This document shows, in pieces, positions 12,123-23,084 of a DNA stretch of 64,000 bases; positions within the stretch are counted from its first letter, which is position 1, and each line of letters starts with the position of its first letter. A program made the translations under genes and the position numbers. Source of the DNA: Byssochlamys sp. IMV 00236 (taxonomy: Eukaryota > Ascomycota > Eurotiomycetes > Eurotiales > Thermoascaceae); NCBI GenBank assembly GCA_001931875.2, contig MSJH02000137.1, positions 294,212 through 358,211 on the forward strand. Direction: 5' to 3'. The notes below the pieces were generated by a model. That model ran no database searches, was not told where the DNA came from, and saw nothing but the letters and a program-made list of their open reading frames with translations.

Positions 12123-13045
12123 GATGGCGGTGATTGTTTTAAGAAGAGAGTCACAGAAACAGAGACTTAGAAGAGACCAGACACAAGCAGCATATAGATT
12201 ATTATCGAGTTCGATAGGAACTCTAAAGAGAATAGACCCCTGCGATTGAGGTTTAGAATTATGTATGTGCTTGGAGGTTGGGTCGAGGATGAAGTCAAGC
12301 CACTTACTTTCTCACAGGAACTGATAAGTTCAGAAAACGAGATAAGTGTATCCTACTTATATACTAGACTAAAGACACCAGTAGTCTCCTGATTAGATAC
12401 TTAGTATGGACCCCATCCAAAAACTGGAGTAAGATCTAACAGTGAAGGCGGGGAAAGCTGGTGCTTTGGTCTACATCGAACCGGACCGAGGTATACATAT
12501 GATCGTCCACTAGGTACAGTAATTAACTAGCGAATACAAAAGGGTTTATGTCAGATCCACCGCAACCAACAGGGGGCATTTTTGGTCGAGCGGTCTAGAG
12601 TCCGATATTCTGTGCAATTGTGCCTTGTGGTCTTGTTATTATTATTACTAAAAGAGACAATGGTTTTGTTCTTGAGTTTCATGTAGAGGTAAAGCCGCAG
12701 GAAGCAAGCCGCAGCTTGCTTTGCAATGAGTAGCGGGTTGCTATATGTCCAGTTTTGGTGTCTTGACGAAGTATACATGTGTCCTTCTTAGATTAGTTTG
12801 AGCAGATATATTAATGCAGGTCCATGTTCAAGAAATTGGCCGGGTTGGGTTGATTCAACTTGTCGCACGTACTCTTAATTTCGGTTCCATAACGATAACG
12901 AAGCGGACCGGATCAAATAGGTGCGTCTGCTTATACTCTGAAAATATCATTATTTATGTACATAAAGAATTGCACTATCCCATCAGCACTTTCTCTGGTT
13001 AGCTTCTCTACCGATCTTAGGCTGTTGTCCCTGTGTATCAACCAT
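12123..13045. other. Intergenic, nitronate monooxygenase promoter
   Basis: About 920 bp with only short random ORFs and AT-rich patches (TTATTATTATTA near 12637). It presumably holds the promoter of the nitronate monooxygenase and the 3' flank of the small gene downstream. Confidence 0.5.
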
Positions 13046-13591
13046 TTACGCCTGGAATATAGCCACGAGCGCCGGCGCGAGGATACCAGCCATCCCAAAC
13101 ACAGCGTCTTTATTCGCCAGGCTAGACTCAGTAGAATGCGAGGCACTGGTCACTGAAGCTGCAAATTGCCTAATAATTGAAGAAGAGAGCGTCTCGTTAG
13201 TTCTGAGGGTCACTGGCGAGCGACAGTAGCAGTCGAATCACATCGCAAACAAACTTATGAACAGAAGCACCGTTATAGGAGCTTACCGCGGGACAGTTCC
13301 AGTTTCCATTACAAATTGTCGTCTCAATTCATGAGTGATCTCAGCAGCACTGGTCGAGCTAGCTTTAGTTTCTGTTGGTACCGGTGGTTTGGCGACCCGG
13401 CCTGGAGGATAGTAATAGCCTACAGCTCCTGCAGGAGCCCAGCCAAGAGACCCAGGTAGACTGCGTCGAAATATGGATGCCGCGTTTTGAGGAAGAGACT
13501 CGAAACGAAAGGCAAGAGTGAGGGCGGATGACAAGAGGAGAAACAGGTAAACATCGCCCATCAAGCGGCGAAGGGGGTAGAAGATCTGCAT
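13046..13591 (-). CDS. Small secreted protein, putatively GPI-anchored
   Basis: I do not recognise a family. Two exons (13591-13287 and 13169-13046) around a 117-nt intron (GTAAGC donor, TTATTAG acceptor) give 142 aa. The N-terminus has basic residues then a strongly hydrophobic run (VYLFLLLSSALTLAF, about 14-28), a signal peptide or anchor. The middle is Pro/Ser/Thr-rich and includes VGYYYPPGRVAKPPVPTETK. Splicing adds a Ser-rich segment (SVTSASHSTESSLANKD) and a hydrophobic C-terminus ending VFGMAGILAPALVAIFQA. Small residues followed by a short spacer and a hydrophobic tail ending at the stop match a GPI-attachment signal. The extended C-terminus exists only after splicing. A second ATG 10 codons in is an alternative start. 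It is divergent from POL31. Function unknown; cell-wall or surface location inferred. Confidence 0.6.
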
Positions 13592-14910
13592 CTTCGCCTG
13601 TACTTTTCTGTAAGGATGCACACTATTAACCGTGCCCCTAGTCCTGTGATTGTGAAAGGAGTTGAAGGAGTTGAAGGAGTTGAAGAAGGGGTAGCAGATG
13701 GAGGGAGGAAAGGGCGAAAGTAAATATGACTGAAGGGAGCGCAACGCAGTGTGATCGTCCGCCGTAAGAGAAACGCGAAAACATCAGGAGAATGATCTGA
13801 TCAGTCATCCAGACCTTGATTTTGCGCTTTCTTCCATTCCATAATCTATTGTTGTCTCTCGTGGGTACATGCTTATCCGAGTGTGCCTTCTCACGCGTGT
13901 AAATAATGGGAAGAGTTGAACAAAGAACCAATAAAGTCTCCGTATGTTGATGTTATGGTCAGCAAAGTGGCTTTTGGTATGTGAATTCCAACGTTGGCAT
14001 GGACCCACTGGCGATTATCATTAACTCGTTACCTTTGTTCCGGTCTGACATGCTATTGTGGTGGTTAGTGACATTCCACAGTCGTGAGATGTCTCATAAC
14101 GCTCTCTACGCCCTCGGCCCCATCTATATTTCATAGCAGTTTCTGCACACGTCACATCTTGCTTCATTAAATGATGCTATAATACTTCCAGAATACTGAC
14201 AATTCAAGAGAGGATGCCATATTCGGGGTTGTTAGTCGGTATTTTTAAACATTAGACAGCTTCTTGTTGAAATGTCGAAGGGAGTAAGGACATTGGCGAT
14301 TGCAACCACACAAGCATGTCGACTGAAATAGAGTGATCTCCATTTCCTAATCAACTGTTGTGCTTCAATTGTTGCTAGATAGGGTTCCGTGCTGGCAGTC
14401 ACAAGGATGCATATTTTGTATTGAAGCAATTCCCTTGAATATTAGCTGAGAAGTATTGTCTCTGTTAACTTCTTCCATCCACGGCTCCATTGTGAGATAG
14501 TCCTGGTTAGTATGTACATACTTTGGCTCTTCAATTGCAGGCTATTGTGGCAGTAGGGAAAGTCGTCATCCAAGAGCCACTTCTCTGGTCTAACCCAGGG
14601 ATTTCTTTGAGTATGCAGCCATGGCCACTGGATAGTTCAGACAGCATTATTTGATAGAATGAGACGTTGTAGAAGGGGGTTGTCGAGAGACAGGGCGAGA
14701 CCCGTGGGAAGCTGAAGCGGTTAGGCTAAGTATCGGGAGTTCCCCGCTCATTAATCTCGACGCCAAAAAACGCGTGATGCGCGTCACATCACGTCTGCCG
14801 ATAGCTTTGGTCGACAACTACACAGCTTTCGAGGACCATTCTGGCCGTTCGGAGCTCTATCAAATCTTGCATCACTCAGCAATCTGTGAGAGAAGGGCTC
14901 TTATGACAGG
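13592..14910. other. Divergent intergenic region upstream of POL31
   Basis: About 1.3 kb between the GPI-protein start and the POL31 start. A 9-bp GGAGTTGAA unit is repeated three times at 13658-13684, probably 5' UTR or promoter of the GPI-type gene. An MCB-like site lies near POL31 (listed separately). No convincing gene. Confidence 0.55.
14770..14775 (+). promoter_or_regulatory. MCB-like (MluI cell-cycle box) site upstream of POL31
   Basis: ACGCGT occurs about 135 bp upstream of the POL31 ATG and is followed within 10 bp by a second CGCG-containing site (ATGCGCGTCA). MCB elements bind MBF and drive G1/S expression of DNA replication genes in yeasts. Finding one at a DNA polymerase delta gene fits, but use in this organism is inferred. 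Confidence 0.45.
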
Positions 14911-16928
14911 ATGGCCAGTGAGAAAATAGGGCAGTTTCTATGCCCGCCAAAGTATGCTCTGCGCTCAATCCCGAATCGCATCGAGTGATCTCTGAAATGG
15001 TAGATATGCTAACACAATCTCATGACTTAGTGACCAAGAATACCCGCCTCTTCACCGTGATATATCCTACTATAATCCTCTTCACACCTTCAGACTGCCC
15101 AGAGGCTCGGATCGACACTATCAACAACAATATGGTGACATGTACTTTTTGCGCCTTGCAAGGCTGAAGCCGGCCGTCGAGCAGGTCGCAACAGAGGCCT
15201 GGGAGGGTTTTACAGTAAGACCTTCTCATTAGTCTGATGTTTCGAATATACGGGAAAGTTGTGTTGGAGAATTGGCGCTGTACTCTCTTATGGCATTGGA
15301 AAAAGAACAGTGACGGAAATGCATACTAATTGATCTTCTACAATGGTTTAGATTGCTGGGGAGAATGCACGTCGAGTGGAACGGGTACTCGATGTACGGC
15401 AAGGAGAGCTATGCTGGGTTGCAGGAACAGTCTACATGGATTTGCCGCTGAAGCCTAACATTCTGGATGATATTGCAAAAGACGTATGTCCGCTCATTAT
15501 GCCAACCAAATTTGCGCAGACCGGCGTCCGCAAGATCTGACGATTATTGAACAGAATTACACATCCGCGCCACCTCCTCGCCAGACCTACATCGACCCTA
15601 CAAACCCATCCTTGACTCAGGTTATGCTAGAAGATGAATCGGGACGTCTTCGCTTAGCTGGCCCGCTGCTTCGATCAACACATCTAGTCACAGGCGTTGT
15701 CATTGCCGCCCTAGGTACGGAGAATTCTAACGGCGATTTCGAAGTTATCGACATCAAAGTTCCTGATCTTCCCCGTCAGCCGAAGAGATGGGAAAGAGAC
15801 GACAATGCTTCTCCGGATAGTAAGCGCAAGCGGGGTCAGGAAAGTGAACACTCCGGTTCGAATAGGGGAAAGAAGATTGCTTTCGTCAGTGGCCTGAGGA
15901 TGACTGGAACGTCTAGTGATACTCTTTCTCTGGAACTTTTGACAGATTATCTTCTTGGATATGCTGGTCCTTCCGACGGGGAAACTGCTGGGTCACAGGC
16001 ATCATCTTCTAGAATTAGCAGGCTGATAATAGCCGGAAATTCTCTCGGCGATGCAGTGGCTGCCGAAACTGCTGCTGCTGATGCTGGAAATGACAGTGCT
16101 GTCACAAAGAAAAAGAAGCAGGTTAAGAAGTATGGATATGACGCGTCGGCCTATAATGCGTCGCCTATTACGCAGCTTGACACCTTCCTTTCCGAGATAC
16201 TTCCCAGCATCCCCGTCACGCTCATGCCTGGAGAGAATGACCCCGCCAATTATTCTCTTCCGCAGCAAGGAATTCACAGAGCAATGTTCCAGAGGGCAAA
16301 GGCATACTCATCAGATGCTCATCCCGGAGACGAAAATGCTGAACCAGGTTGGTTTGATAGTGTTACGAACCCATGGGAGGGAGATATCGAGGGATGGAGA
16401 GTCTGGGGCTCGAGCGGTCAGAACGTCGACGATGTCCTCCGGTATCTCGATTTCTCTGATGAAGATGAGCGTGGAGATGCGGCTGAAGATGATGCAAACG
16501 CAAGACTGAAGGTTATGGAGGCGATGCTAAGGTGGCGGTGCGCTGTGCCTACCGCGCCGGATACTATTTGTATGTTTTTTTTCTTTTCATGGCAACTTTG
16601 CTGGAGCATGGCTAACTCTATATCCCCAGGGAGTTATCCTTTCCAGACAAATGACCCCTTTGTCCTTCAGTCATGCCCACACATCTTCTTTGCCGGTAAC
16701 CAGCCAAGATTCAAGACTATGGTCGTGGAGGGCGATTCTTCGTTCCGCTTGAACGGAGCAGACGCAGAAATGACCGATACCATGGAAGATAATGTCGGTC
16801 CGAAGATCCGTGTTATGACGATTCCCAAGTTCAGCGAGACGGGTGAACTAATAGTGTTGGATACGGAGACATTAGAAGTGGAAGTAGTAAGGTTCGGGGC
16901 ATTTGCTGGTCAAGCAGAAAGGGAATAA
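14911..16928 (+). CDS. POL31: DNA polymerase delta small (B) subunit
   Basis: Second subunit (POLD2/Cdc1/Pol31) of replicative DNA polymerase delta. It bridges the catalytic subunit and the third subunit, and carries an inactive phosphoesterase fold with an OB domain. Five exons (14911-14951, 15031-15214, 15352-15483, 15555-16569, 16630-16928) join in frame to 556 aa. The first exon is only 41 nt; its ATG is the first after an in-frame stop. Diagnostic segments are YGDMYFLRLARLKPAVE near the N-terminus, PPPRQTY, QVMLEDESGRLRLAGPLL (the OB fold), VTLMPGENDPANYSLPQQ (the phosphoesterase region) and WSYPFQTNDPFVLQSCPHI, which spans the last intron. It is longer than the yeast protein (487 aa) because of low-complexity insertions with Lys- and Asp/Glu-rich tracts. 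Nuclear. The upstream MCB-like site suggests S-phase expression. Confidence 0.95.
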
Positions 16929-17325
16929 GAACCAACTTGAACTCAGGATGACTTATGGAATGATCTTGAAACCGTTTCCACGGAGCTACCCACTTCCTAT
17001 CATGTGTACTTATACCAGGATTATGAACCTATATAATCTAACTGACTGAATATACTATCTGACCGCTTAACTTACCCCCGCCATCCTATCGCTTCCATAC
17101 GGCTCCATGGATGCGTGTCAACCCCCATCACAGCCCAAAAGACTCAGTTTCGTTCAGGATTAGCATTTCCCTCTGGTGAAGCTATAAGGGCTTGCTTGTG
17201 GCAGTCAATACGACCAAGATGACAATCCTGGCACTAATATTATCGCGACGGCAAGTAAACTAGAGCATGATTCATTAGGCTATTCAAAGCAAGCGCATGG
17301 ACAGCAGTTGCATCTGATCAAGATC
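16929..17325. other. Convergent 3' flank, POL31 / kinase
   Basis: About 400 bp between convergent stop codons. Nothing else seen. Confidence 0.6.
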
Positions 17326-18516
17326 TCATATGCCAGCTAACCAAGGATGATGCAGAGCCTGCTGCGCTGTAACTCTTCTGCCCGGAGCCAGACTTGTCAG
17401 ACCCTTAATGAAATCCTTGAACTCCGCATCGTTAACTTCTGGCCATTTAGAAAATGGTTTGTATGGAATATTTTCGTCGAGCCTCTCTTCCCACAGCATC
17501 TGCAGTACTTCGCAGCTAGTCTCATCATCACCGATGTATTCTAGGAGTCCATCGATACCTTCCTGGTCTCCGAAATATGAAACTTGCCGTTGGAGGCGGA
17601 TCAAAGTAGGAAGAACTCCTTGGGCCTGGTGCTTTTGGAAATCTTCGTCGGGGCCGAAGATGACGCGACCGAGCATAGCGTAGATACACTAGCAGATATT
17701 ATCAGCCAGAGAGTGTATGGAAAGAGACAATGGACATACTGTGATCCCAAATGAGAATACATCAGTCGGTTTATTGAGTTTCTCCTTGAAATGCGCCTCG
17801 GGGCTACGCCAGTTGTCATTGCCGGCTAGCATGCCTCGAATGCACCTCCCTGGAGGAAGATAGGCGGCATTCTCTATGTCCGTAATCTGAACTCTTTCAA
17901 CGATAGTATGCTTGTCATAATATCGCAGGTCAGCCATTATATTATCTGGCTTAATATCTGAAGATAATCGGCCTCTGAACTTAGTACAGTACAATCCATA
18001 CATAAATGGCTTTGGGGGAGGGGGAACTACCAAGATGGACGACGTCTCGATCATGCAGTTCAGCAATCCCTCGTAGACTATCTTTAATAATCTTTTTTCT
18101 GGATTTAGCTGGTATTTTCTTCTGGACAAGTTTTAGAAAATCATCCATCAGATACTGATACACGAGTATTCGTTGACCTGGGATATGGTCGCATGGTAAT
18201 CTGATGTAGGGACTTTGCGGCAATCGATGGTTTATCTCCTTATTGAAGTTGGAGAAGATAGCTTCAGGTATATCTTTCAGAACGAATTGATCCCGTCCTG
18301 ATCTGATCTGATAGTTAGATGGTTTTTGAGATACCTAAACGTAGATGAAGCGTACGTTGCTGACCAGACACGGCCAAAATGTGGTCTTTCTTGAAGCAAT
18401 TCCTTGAAAGTATAACGGCTCCCAGTAGCTCCGATAAAATCTCTGGGAAGGGATGTAATCTGGCTCATGGCTCTTCGCGACATCGCGGCTGTGTCAGGGT
18501 GTACTGTAACTGTCAA
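17326..18516 (-). CDS. Divergent Ser/Thr protein kinase-like protein (fungal-specific type)
   Basis: Four exons (18516-18356, 18302-18031, 17957-17740, 17688-17326) give 337 aa that is almost only a kinase domain. The glycine loop is degenerate (LQERPHFGRVWSAT). The ATP-binding lysine is in FVLKDIPEAI. The catalytic loop reads VVHLDIKPDN at about 141-150, so the usual HRD is HLD (a non-RD kinase). The metal-binding DFG reads DIE (TDIENA, about 170-175). The catalytic Asp, the Asn and the magnesium Asp are kept, and SPEAHF replaces APE, so catalysis is possible. The C-terminal lobe ends with AQQALHHPWLAGI, the normal kinase end. The acceptor for exon 2 was chosen as the second of three tandem ATCAG repeats because only it keeps the frame. 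The start at 18516 or 18483 is uncertain. Substrates unknown. Confidence 0.8.
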
Positions 18517-18925
18517 ACAGAAGGTCGTTTGAAAGAGAATGTGCGATAAAGCACATAAATTTAACTGTCTATGAGTATGAGTAGGTCAATTGTTATCTTA
18601 GGAGCTACTGCTCTTTAAATAAACGGACCACGAAAGTCGAAACGATCTCTGTTGAAGCTGTTCCTTGGACCTGAGATGGACAAAGCGCTCTCTTCCAATA
18701 GAGTACATAGGCATGGACGCGATGTTCTGATTGGTAGATCTCGCCAAGACGAGGGACCGGTACTCGCAAGAAACATTGGGTAGTTTTTAGAGAACTGCCG
18801 GGAACTTTCAGGCATTACCTTCTTCCTCAATAGATTCATATCAGCCCAGAAAACAAGTCCGGCTTTCGAGGGGTCAAGGGGCGACTGAAGTGTTCCTTTT
18901 GTGTGGGGTGGAAGAAAAGCCCAGG
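18517..18925. other. Divergent promoter region, kinase / NAT9
   Basis: About 410 bp between divergent start codons. No distinct motif picked out. Confidence 0.55.
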
Positions 18926-19863
18926 ATGCTCATCAACGCCAACACCGGTAAGCTACAGAAGAAAACCCAATTTTCTGCGGAGAACAGCTATATTGAAGCG
19001 AATGCTTTGTTGACAGCAATTTCTACTTCTTCGGTACTACTGGTACCATACTCGGAATGCCATGTGCCCAAGTATCATGAATGGATGAAGGATCCAGTAT
19101 GTATAGCCCCCACGTTACATTGATTTCTCCCCTGCGAAATACCCTTCCTTTGGTACGATGTACCTAGAACAACGAAATAAAATCCGAATAGAGTCTTAAC
19201 TAGCAATTTGTGGCTTTCCAGGAAATTCAAGAAGCCACTGCTTCCGAGCCACTGACTCTAGAGGAAGAATACTCCATGCAGCAAAGTTGGCGTAACGATG
19301 CAGATAAGCTTACTTTCATCGTATGCTCGCCTCTATCGGAATCAAGTAGAAATGAGCATGAGCAAGCGTGCGGGGCATCACATCTTACTGAGCAAGATGA
19401 TGCTCCGGGGAAAATGGTTGGAGATATCAACTTATTTTTACGGGTTGATGATGGCGAGGAAGGGGAGTCGGAACCTCAGATCATCGGTGAAATCGAATTG
19501 ATGATTGCTGAGAAGGAAAACCAGAGGAAAGGATTCGGTCGTGCCAGTCTATTAACTTTCATGAAATATATTGTTGACCATGAAGCGGAGATTCTGGAGG
19601 AATTTCTCGCCAGTGAGCCGGACTCGCTGGCGAAGATCAAGAAGCCATGGAAGTTCGTCTGTCTCAGTGTGAAGATCGGGCAGACAAATGCTCGAAGTCT
19701 GGCTCTATTTGAGAGTCTTCTCTTCCAGAAAGTGACAGCGGAACCAAACTACTTTGGGGAGTTTGAACTGAGACGAACGGCATTGGATCAGGGTAGTATC
19801 GATAACTCGCTTGCGAAATACGGAATCAGCGGGTTTACTGAAGTACGATATAGATCACAATAA
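18926..19863 (+). CDS. NAT9-type GNAT N-acetyltransferase
   Basis: Orthologue of N-acetyltransferase 9 (animal NAT9, reported to act on microtubule stability), GNAT superfamily, acetyl-CoA dependent. Three exons (18926-18947, 19017-19096, 19222-19863) encode 247 aa. The first exon has only 22 coding nt (MLINANT). Splicing there removes an in-frame alternative and gives the conserved N-terminus MLINANTAISTSSVLLVPYS. Next come [27 protein letters not shown], spanning intron 2, and VGDINLFL. The acetyl-CoA pyrophosphate loop reads ENQRKGFGRASLLTFMKY. The C-terminal SVKIGQTNARSLALFESLLF is the usual GNAT motif B. There is a short Ser/Glu-rich insertion after the first strand. Convergent with eL38. 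Confidence 0.9.
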
Positions 19864-20473
19864 TAGAGCAGCTTATCGAATGCAACGTGCATGAGGCGTG
19901 AACTATTTGTTGTGAGAGGTAGACTTGCAGATTCATTCGTAATCAGCTCCCGGACTGTTGACACAGCGGCTAGGCGTGGTATGCGTTTGCTACTCGAATT
20001 CCGACTCAGGGGAGCTCTACAGGAAGTTCAACATTACCATGCCCACAGCATAGGCAATAGTTAATCCCTATCGAGATGGGAAATTGAGAGGCAGATGTTC
20101 CAGTACTGAAGAAGTCGAACCCAGTATGAGTGTTTCAGCTGTTTTTCATTGATATATGGGAATCCCTGAACGCCCCGACAAAGCAATTCTAGGGTATTAT
20201 TCATTTAGCAGAATAAGCTTGCAGGTCATCCGCTGTTGAAGGAGTGGAAAATTTCCCTGAAAACCCCACATCGTCCAACAGGGCGCAAGGACATCCCCTT
20301 GCAAGGTCAAACTACACTTGCTCGGGTCCTCCTCGCGTCGGCCCACAAATAGAGATATGCGTCATAGTGCGTTCTTCCCATTTAATCGTATCGAGGTATC
20401 AAACACTTTTTCTTGACGCCATCCTTCAACCCCAACCCAGCCTAAACCGCTGCCATCAATCACCGCGAAATGC
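19864..20473. other. Convergent 3' flank, NAT9 / eL38
   Basis: About 610 bp between convergent stops; only short random ORFs. Confidence 0.55.
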
Positions 20474-21040
20474 TTAGACAGACTTCTTGGTACCCTTGGA
20501 GACGTCGACAATCTTGAGGGCTATTGTATTTCAAGTTATATTAGCGAACGACCATTCCGATACCCGGATAGAATCCTATTGTCCTTGTCCCAATTTCCAA
20601 TTGTCTGGGTTTTGATCATCGTCCGCTGGAGGCTTCCGAACAAATCACAGTCGTAGGGGAATTGGGACAGACACTGGATTTGAAAATATTTTCGGGTGTA
20701 ACGCACCAGGAGGCAGGCTCTGCTTGAGCTTGTCGGCCTTGTCGGAATCCTTCAGGGACAGGGTGTACAGGAAGCGCTGGCAGCGGACCTTGAACTTGAC
20801 CTGACCGGTCTTGCGGTTACGCTTGATCCGGGCGGCTGAAAGTCAAAGAAATTGATGGTTAGTACATATATCCAAGTATATTTTCGATCCTCCTTTATTT
20901 GCTCTCTCGTATTTCACGGCCGGTCCATTCACCGCCCGTATACAAATCAAACAATCTCAGGGGACCAATGACGTACAAGAGGCATCCTTCCGTCTGCAGA
21001 TCTCGATGAACTGCTTGATGTCGGAAACTTCAGAAGGCAT
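20474..21040 (-). CDS. RPL38: 60S ribosomal protein eL38
   Basis: Small structural protein of the large ribosomal subunit. It is split into three exons (21040-20977, 20835-20707, 20520-20474; 79 aa) and is easy to miss. Exon 1 gives [21 protein letters not shown]. Exon 2 gives [19 protein letters not shown], then [20 protein letters not shown] and SLPP. Exon 3 gives [15 protein letters not shown] and the stop. All joins keep frame. The introns (141 and 186 nt) are long for this window, as is common in fungal ribosomal-protein genes. The promoter side carries two telobox-like motifs. Confidence 0.95.
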
Positions 21041-21941
21041 GGTGGGCGGATTTTGCACGAAGACAAACGGGTTGACTTGCTTTCGTGAAGGAGGTCGTGG
21101 GAAGAAGTCTCTCTCGGTCTCTCTGAGGCTTTTCGGGATGTGTGGGATCGGATCCGGATTAGGGTTTAGCGAGCGCGGAAACCCTTAGCGCCTGCGCGCG
21201 GCTATCGTGCGGGGAGCCCAATCTTCGAGGCGTCTAGGTAGCATCTAGAACATTGATTAAGGTGACTTACTGCTGCTATTTGATAGGGTATACATTTGGC
21301 AAAGGCAGAAATGTTCCTTATTCATGTAGAGGGGCTTAATCACTGACACAATTCTGGGTGCTCTTTTAGCAAGATGATCTGATCTTCTCTAAGACAAGAT
21401 TCGTTAAGCCTTAAACAGATCAATCGATCGATGCAATGGATTGGAAACAAGCAGTATTTGTTGGTATATCAATATTGATTCACAGATAGGAGATGGTATG
21501 TATGTAGCTAACTTTTCCCTTTACTTAACCTGATAACTGAATCCAGGCCTGGACGGTTCTCAGTAGAGCGCTTTGATTGGTTACGCGGCTAGAGTGATTC
21601 ATACGGCGGCGCATGTGGCGGTGTCCGACTAGGCTACCGCGTACGATGCGTAGTTCATCACAGATTACTAGATGCCACATTCCTTTTATCGAAGACCATT
21701 GTATATCATTATCCTCAAGTAATTCTATCATTAGATCCTGGGTGTCAGAACCCGCGCGTCGAGTAAAATGCCCACTCCGCTGGATAGAGCGTTACATTCC
21801 AAGGTTGGACTTGTGCATGACTTCATTCAGAAGCTCAAATTCCCTTGATGGAAAGACAGCTGACATTGTTTAGAATCTTTTTATCGGTACATTGCGATAT
21901 AATAATACATGATATATTAACTGAATTAACATGGCATCCAG
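21041..21941. other. eL38 promoter and unresolved 5' region of the Ish1-motif gene
   Basis: About 900 bp. The first 150 bp is the eL38 promoter with teloboxes. In 21525-21873 both strands show short protein-like readings (for example MPTPLDRALHSKVGL on + from 21768, and a 68-codon minus ORF at 21525-21731). None could be spliced cleanly to a neighbour. The missing first exon of the Ish1-motif gene may lie here. Confidence 0.4.
21159..21188. promoter_or_regulatory. Paired telobox-like elements at the eL38 promoter
   Basis: TTAGGGTTTAG (21159-21169) and, in the opposite orientation, AAACCCTTAG (21179-21188) lie about 120-150 bp upstream of the eL38 start. AACCCTA-type motifs are known at fungal and plant ribosomal-protein promoters. 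Function here is inferred. Confidence 0.5.
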
Positions 21942-22301
21942 GGTTTGCGGGACTCGTAACAGCTGTTGCTGCTTGGGGGATATGGGGTGGCGATATGTTT
22001 CCTGCGGAACCAGATCCAACTGGAAGTATGTGACCAAGAAAAGACGAGCTTATATCGAATAGACATGCTGATATCAAAACTAGACCCCGAAGAGTGGACC
22101 GCTGAAGATATGAGGAGATGGCTCAGACGTGTATGTTTTCTTTGCCTCCTTTCAACCTTTAGGACACATTGACGTGAGCGCGGCCCGAAAAAGTGCGGAT
22201 CTGACAAGCAATGACAGAGAGGACTCATGCCAAGTGAGAGCGCCAGTCGCGAAGAATTGCTAGAGCGCGTAAAGGCGAACATGCGTCCAGGAAGGTCGTA
22301 A
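21942..22301 (+). CDS. Small membrane protein with one Ish1-like motif (5' end unresolved)
   Basis: Three exons are supported: 21942-22025, 22084-22130 and 22218-22301. Introns of 58 and 87 nt have GTATGT donors and TAG/CAG acceptors, with frame kept across both. The protein starts inside a hydrophobic helix (GFAGLVTAVAAWGIWGGD), then a Pro/acidic linker (MFPAEPDPTG). It ends with a motif reading EEWTAEDMRRWLRRRG ... SREELLERVK. This W-x3-[DE]L/M-x2-WL ... R-[DE]-x-LL-x2-V pattern matches the Ish1 repeat known from yeast nuclear-envelope/stress proteins. The upstream start exon was not found. The open frame to 21845 looks intronic (AT-rich), and an ATG inside exon 1 (DMFPAEP) would leave 53 aa. 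A membrane-anchored single-Ish1 microprotein is my inference. Confidence 0.6.
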
Positions 22302-22535
22302 ACTTCCCACTGAGAATGGACATGACTGGAGTGCGGCGGTATTGGTCTTGAAAATAGGTTTCGTCTAATGAGTTCCTTTTGATAACCACATATTGTCGGG
22401 TGCGGTTGATGCGCCGGGCGACATGCACTTGCGTCCTTTCGTCTTGTTCCTTCTCGACATCGTAGAGTTCCGTGAAGGAATAACCGTCGTCATATTAGGG
22501 CTTCGTACATTGCCTTCAAGGTATTGGTTTTCGCC

Positions 22536-23084
22536 TCATACGACTAGTCGAAAATTCTGGCTCTGTATTGCCCACTCTCTCTTTCCCTTGCCCTTAGGCC
22601 CTTGGTCCGCGGCCGGGTTGGGGGCCAAGATAAACGTTTCGCTGAATCCACGCTGTGGAAGATCTTGAGACTCTCCAAATCGTACATAGCCACTAACGAT
22701 GACGAGTAAGGACATATCCTTCACAGCCCTCTGGCTTGCCGGCTTCACTCCTGTCGCTGTCGCCGTGGGGAAGCTTTTGTTGATGATCTGACAATCGACC
22801 GACTGCATCTCATAGTGCGTAGGGGGCATCTGGTTGACGAAGATATCTTGTACTGCAGACCCATCGGACACCACATTTCCGTTGAAGAGAATCGTGGACG
22901 TGACAGAACTGTAGAAGGTCGCTATTGAGGTGCGATCGGATTTCAGCGCGGTATAGAAGGACTGTATGAAACTCGTAGCAGCTGAAAAATAGATTTAGAA
23001 GACGACACTGCCAATAATTTATCAGAATCAGTGCTCACCATCTGTAGAAAGTTTAGTGAGCGCGTCCTCAGTTGGCGCGGCCAT
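22536..23084 (-). CDS. MTR2: mRNA export factor Mtr2 (NTF2-like)
   Basis: Partner of Mex67. The heterodimer carries mRNA and ribosomal subunits through nuclear pores. Two exons (23084-23039 and 22981-22536) around a 57-nt intron give 163 aa, close to the family length. The NTF2-like fold is visible in DAATSFIQSFYTALKSDRTS (helix 1), IATFYSSVTSTILFNGNVVS, PPTHYEMQSVDCQIIN and SLLVIVSGYVRFGES. The end is WAIQSQNFRLVV, typical of fungal Mtr2. A short Thr/Ala/Pro insertion sits between strands. It shares a 300-bp divergent promoter with the mitochondrial methionyl-tRNA synthetase. Confidence 0.9.

Noticed and set aside
14940..15167. 75-codon ORF at the start of POL31
   Set aside because: It reads across intron 1 and exon 2 of POL31 in the wrong frame; the spliced model gives the conserved N-terminus.
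21525..21873. Possible minus-strand gene (readings at 21873 and 21731)
   Set aside because: The only good-looking intron (GTAACG to ACCCAG) puts the second exon out of frame with an immediate stop.
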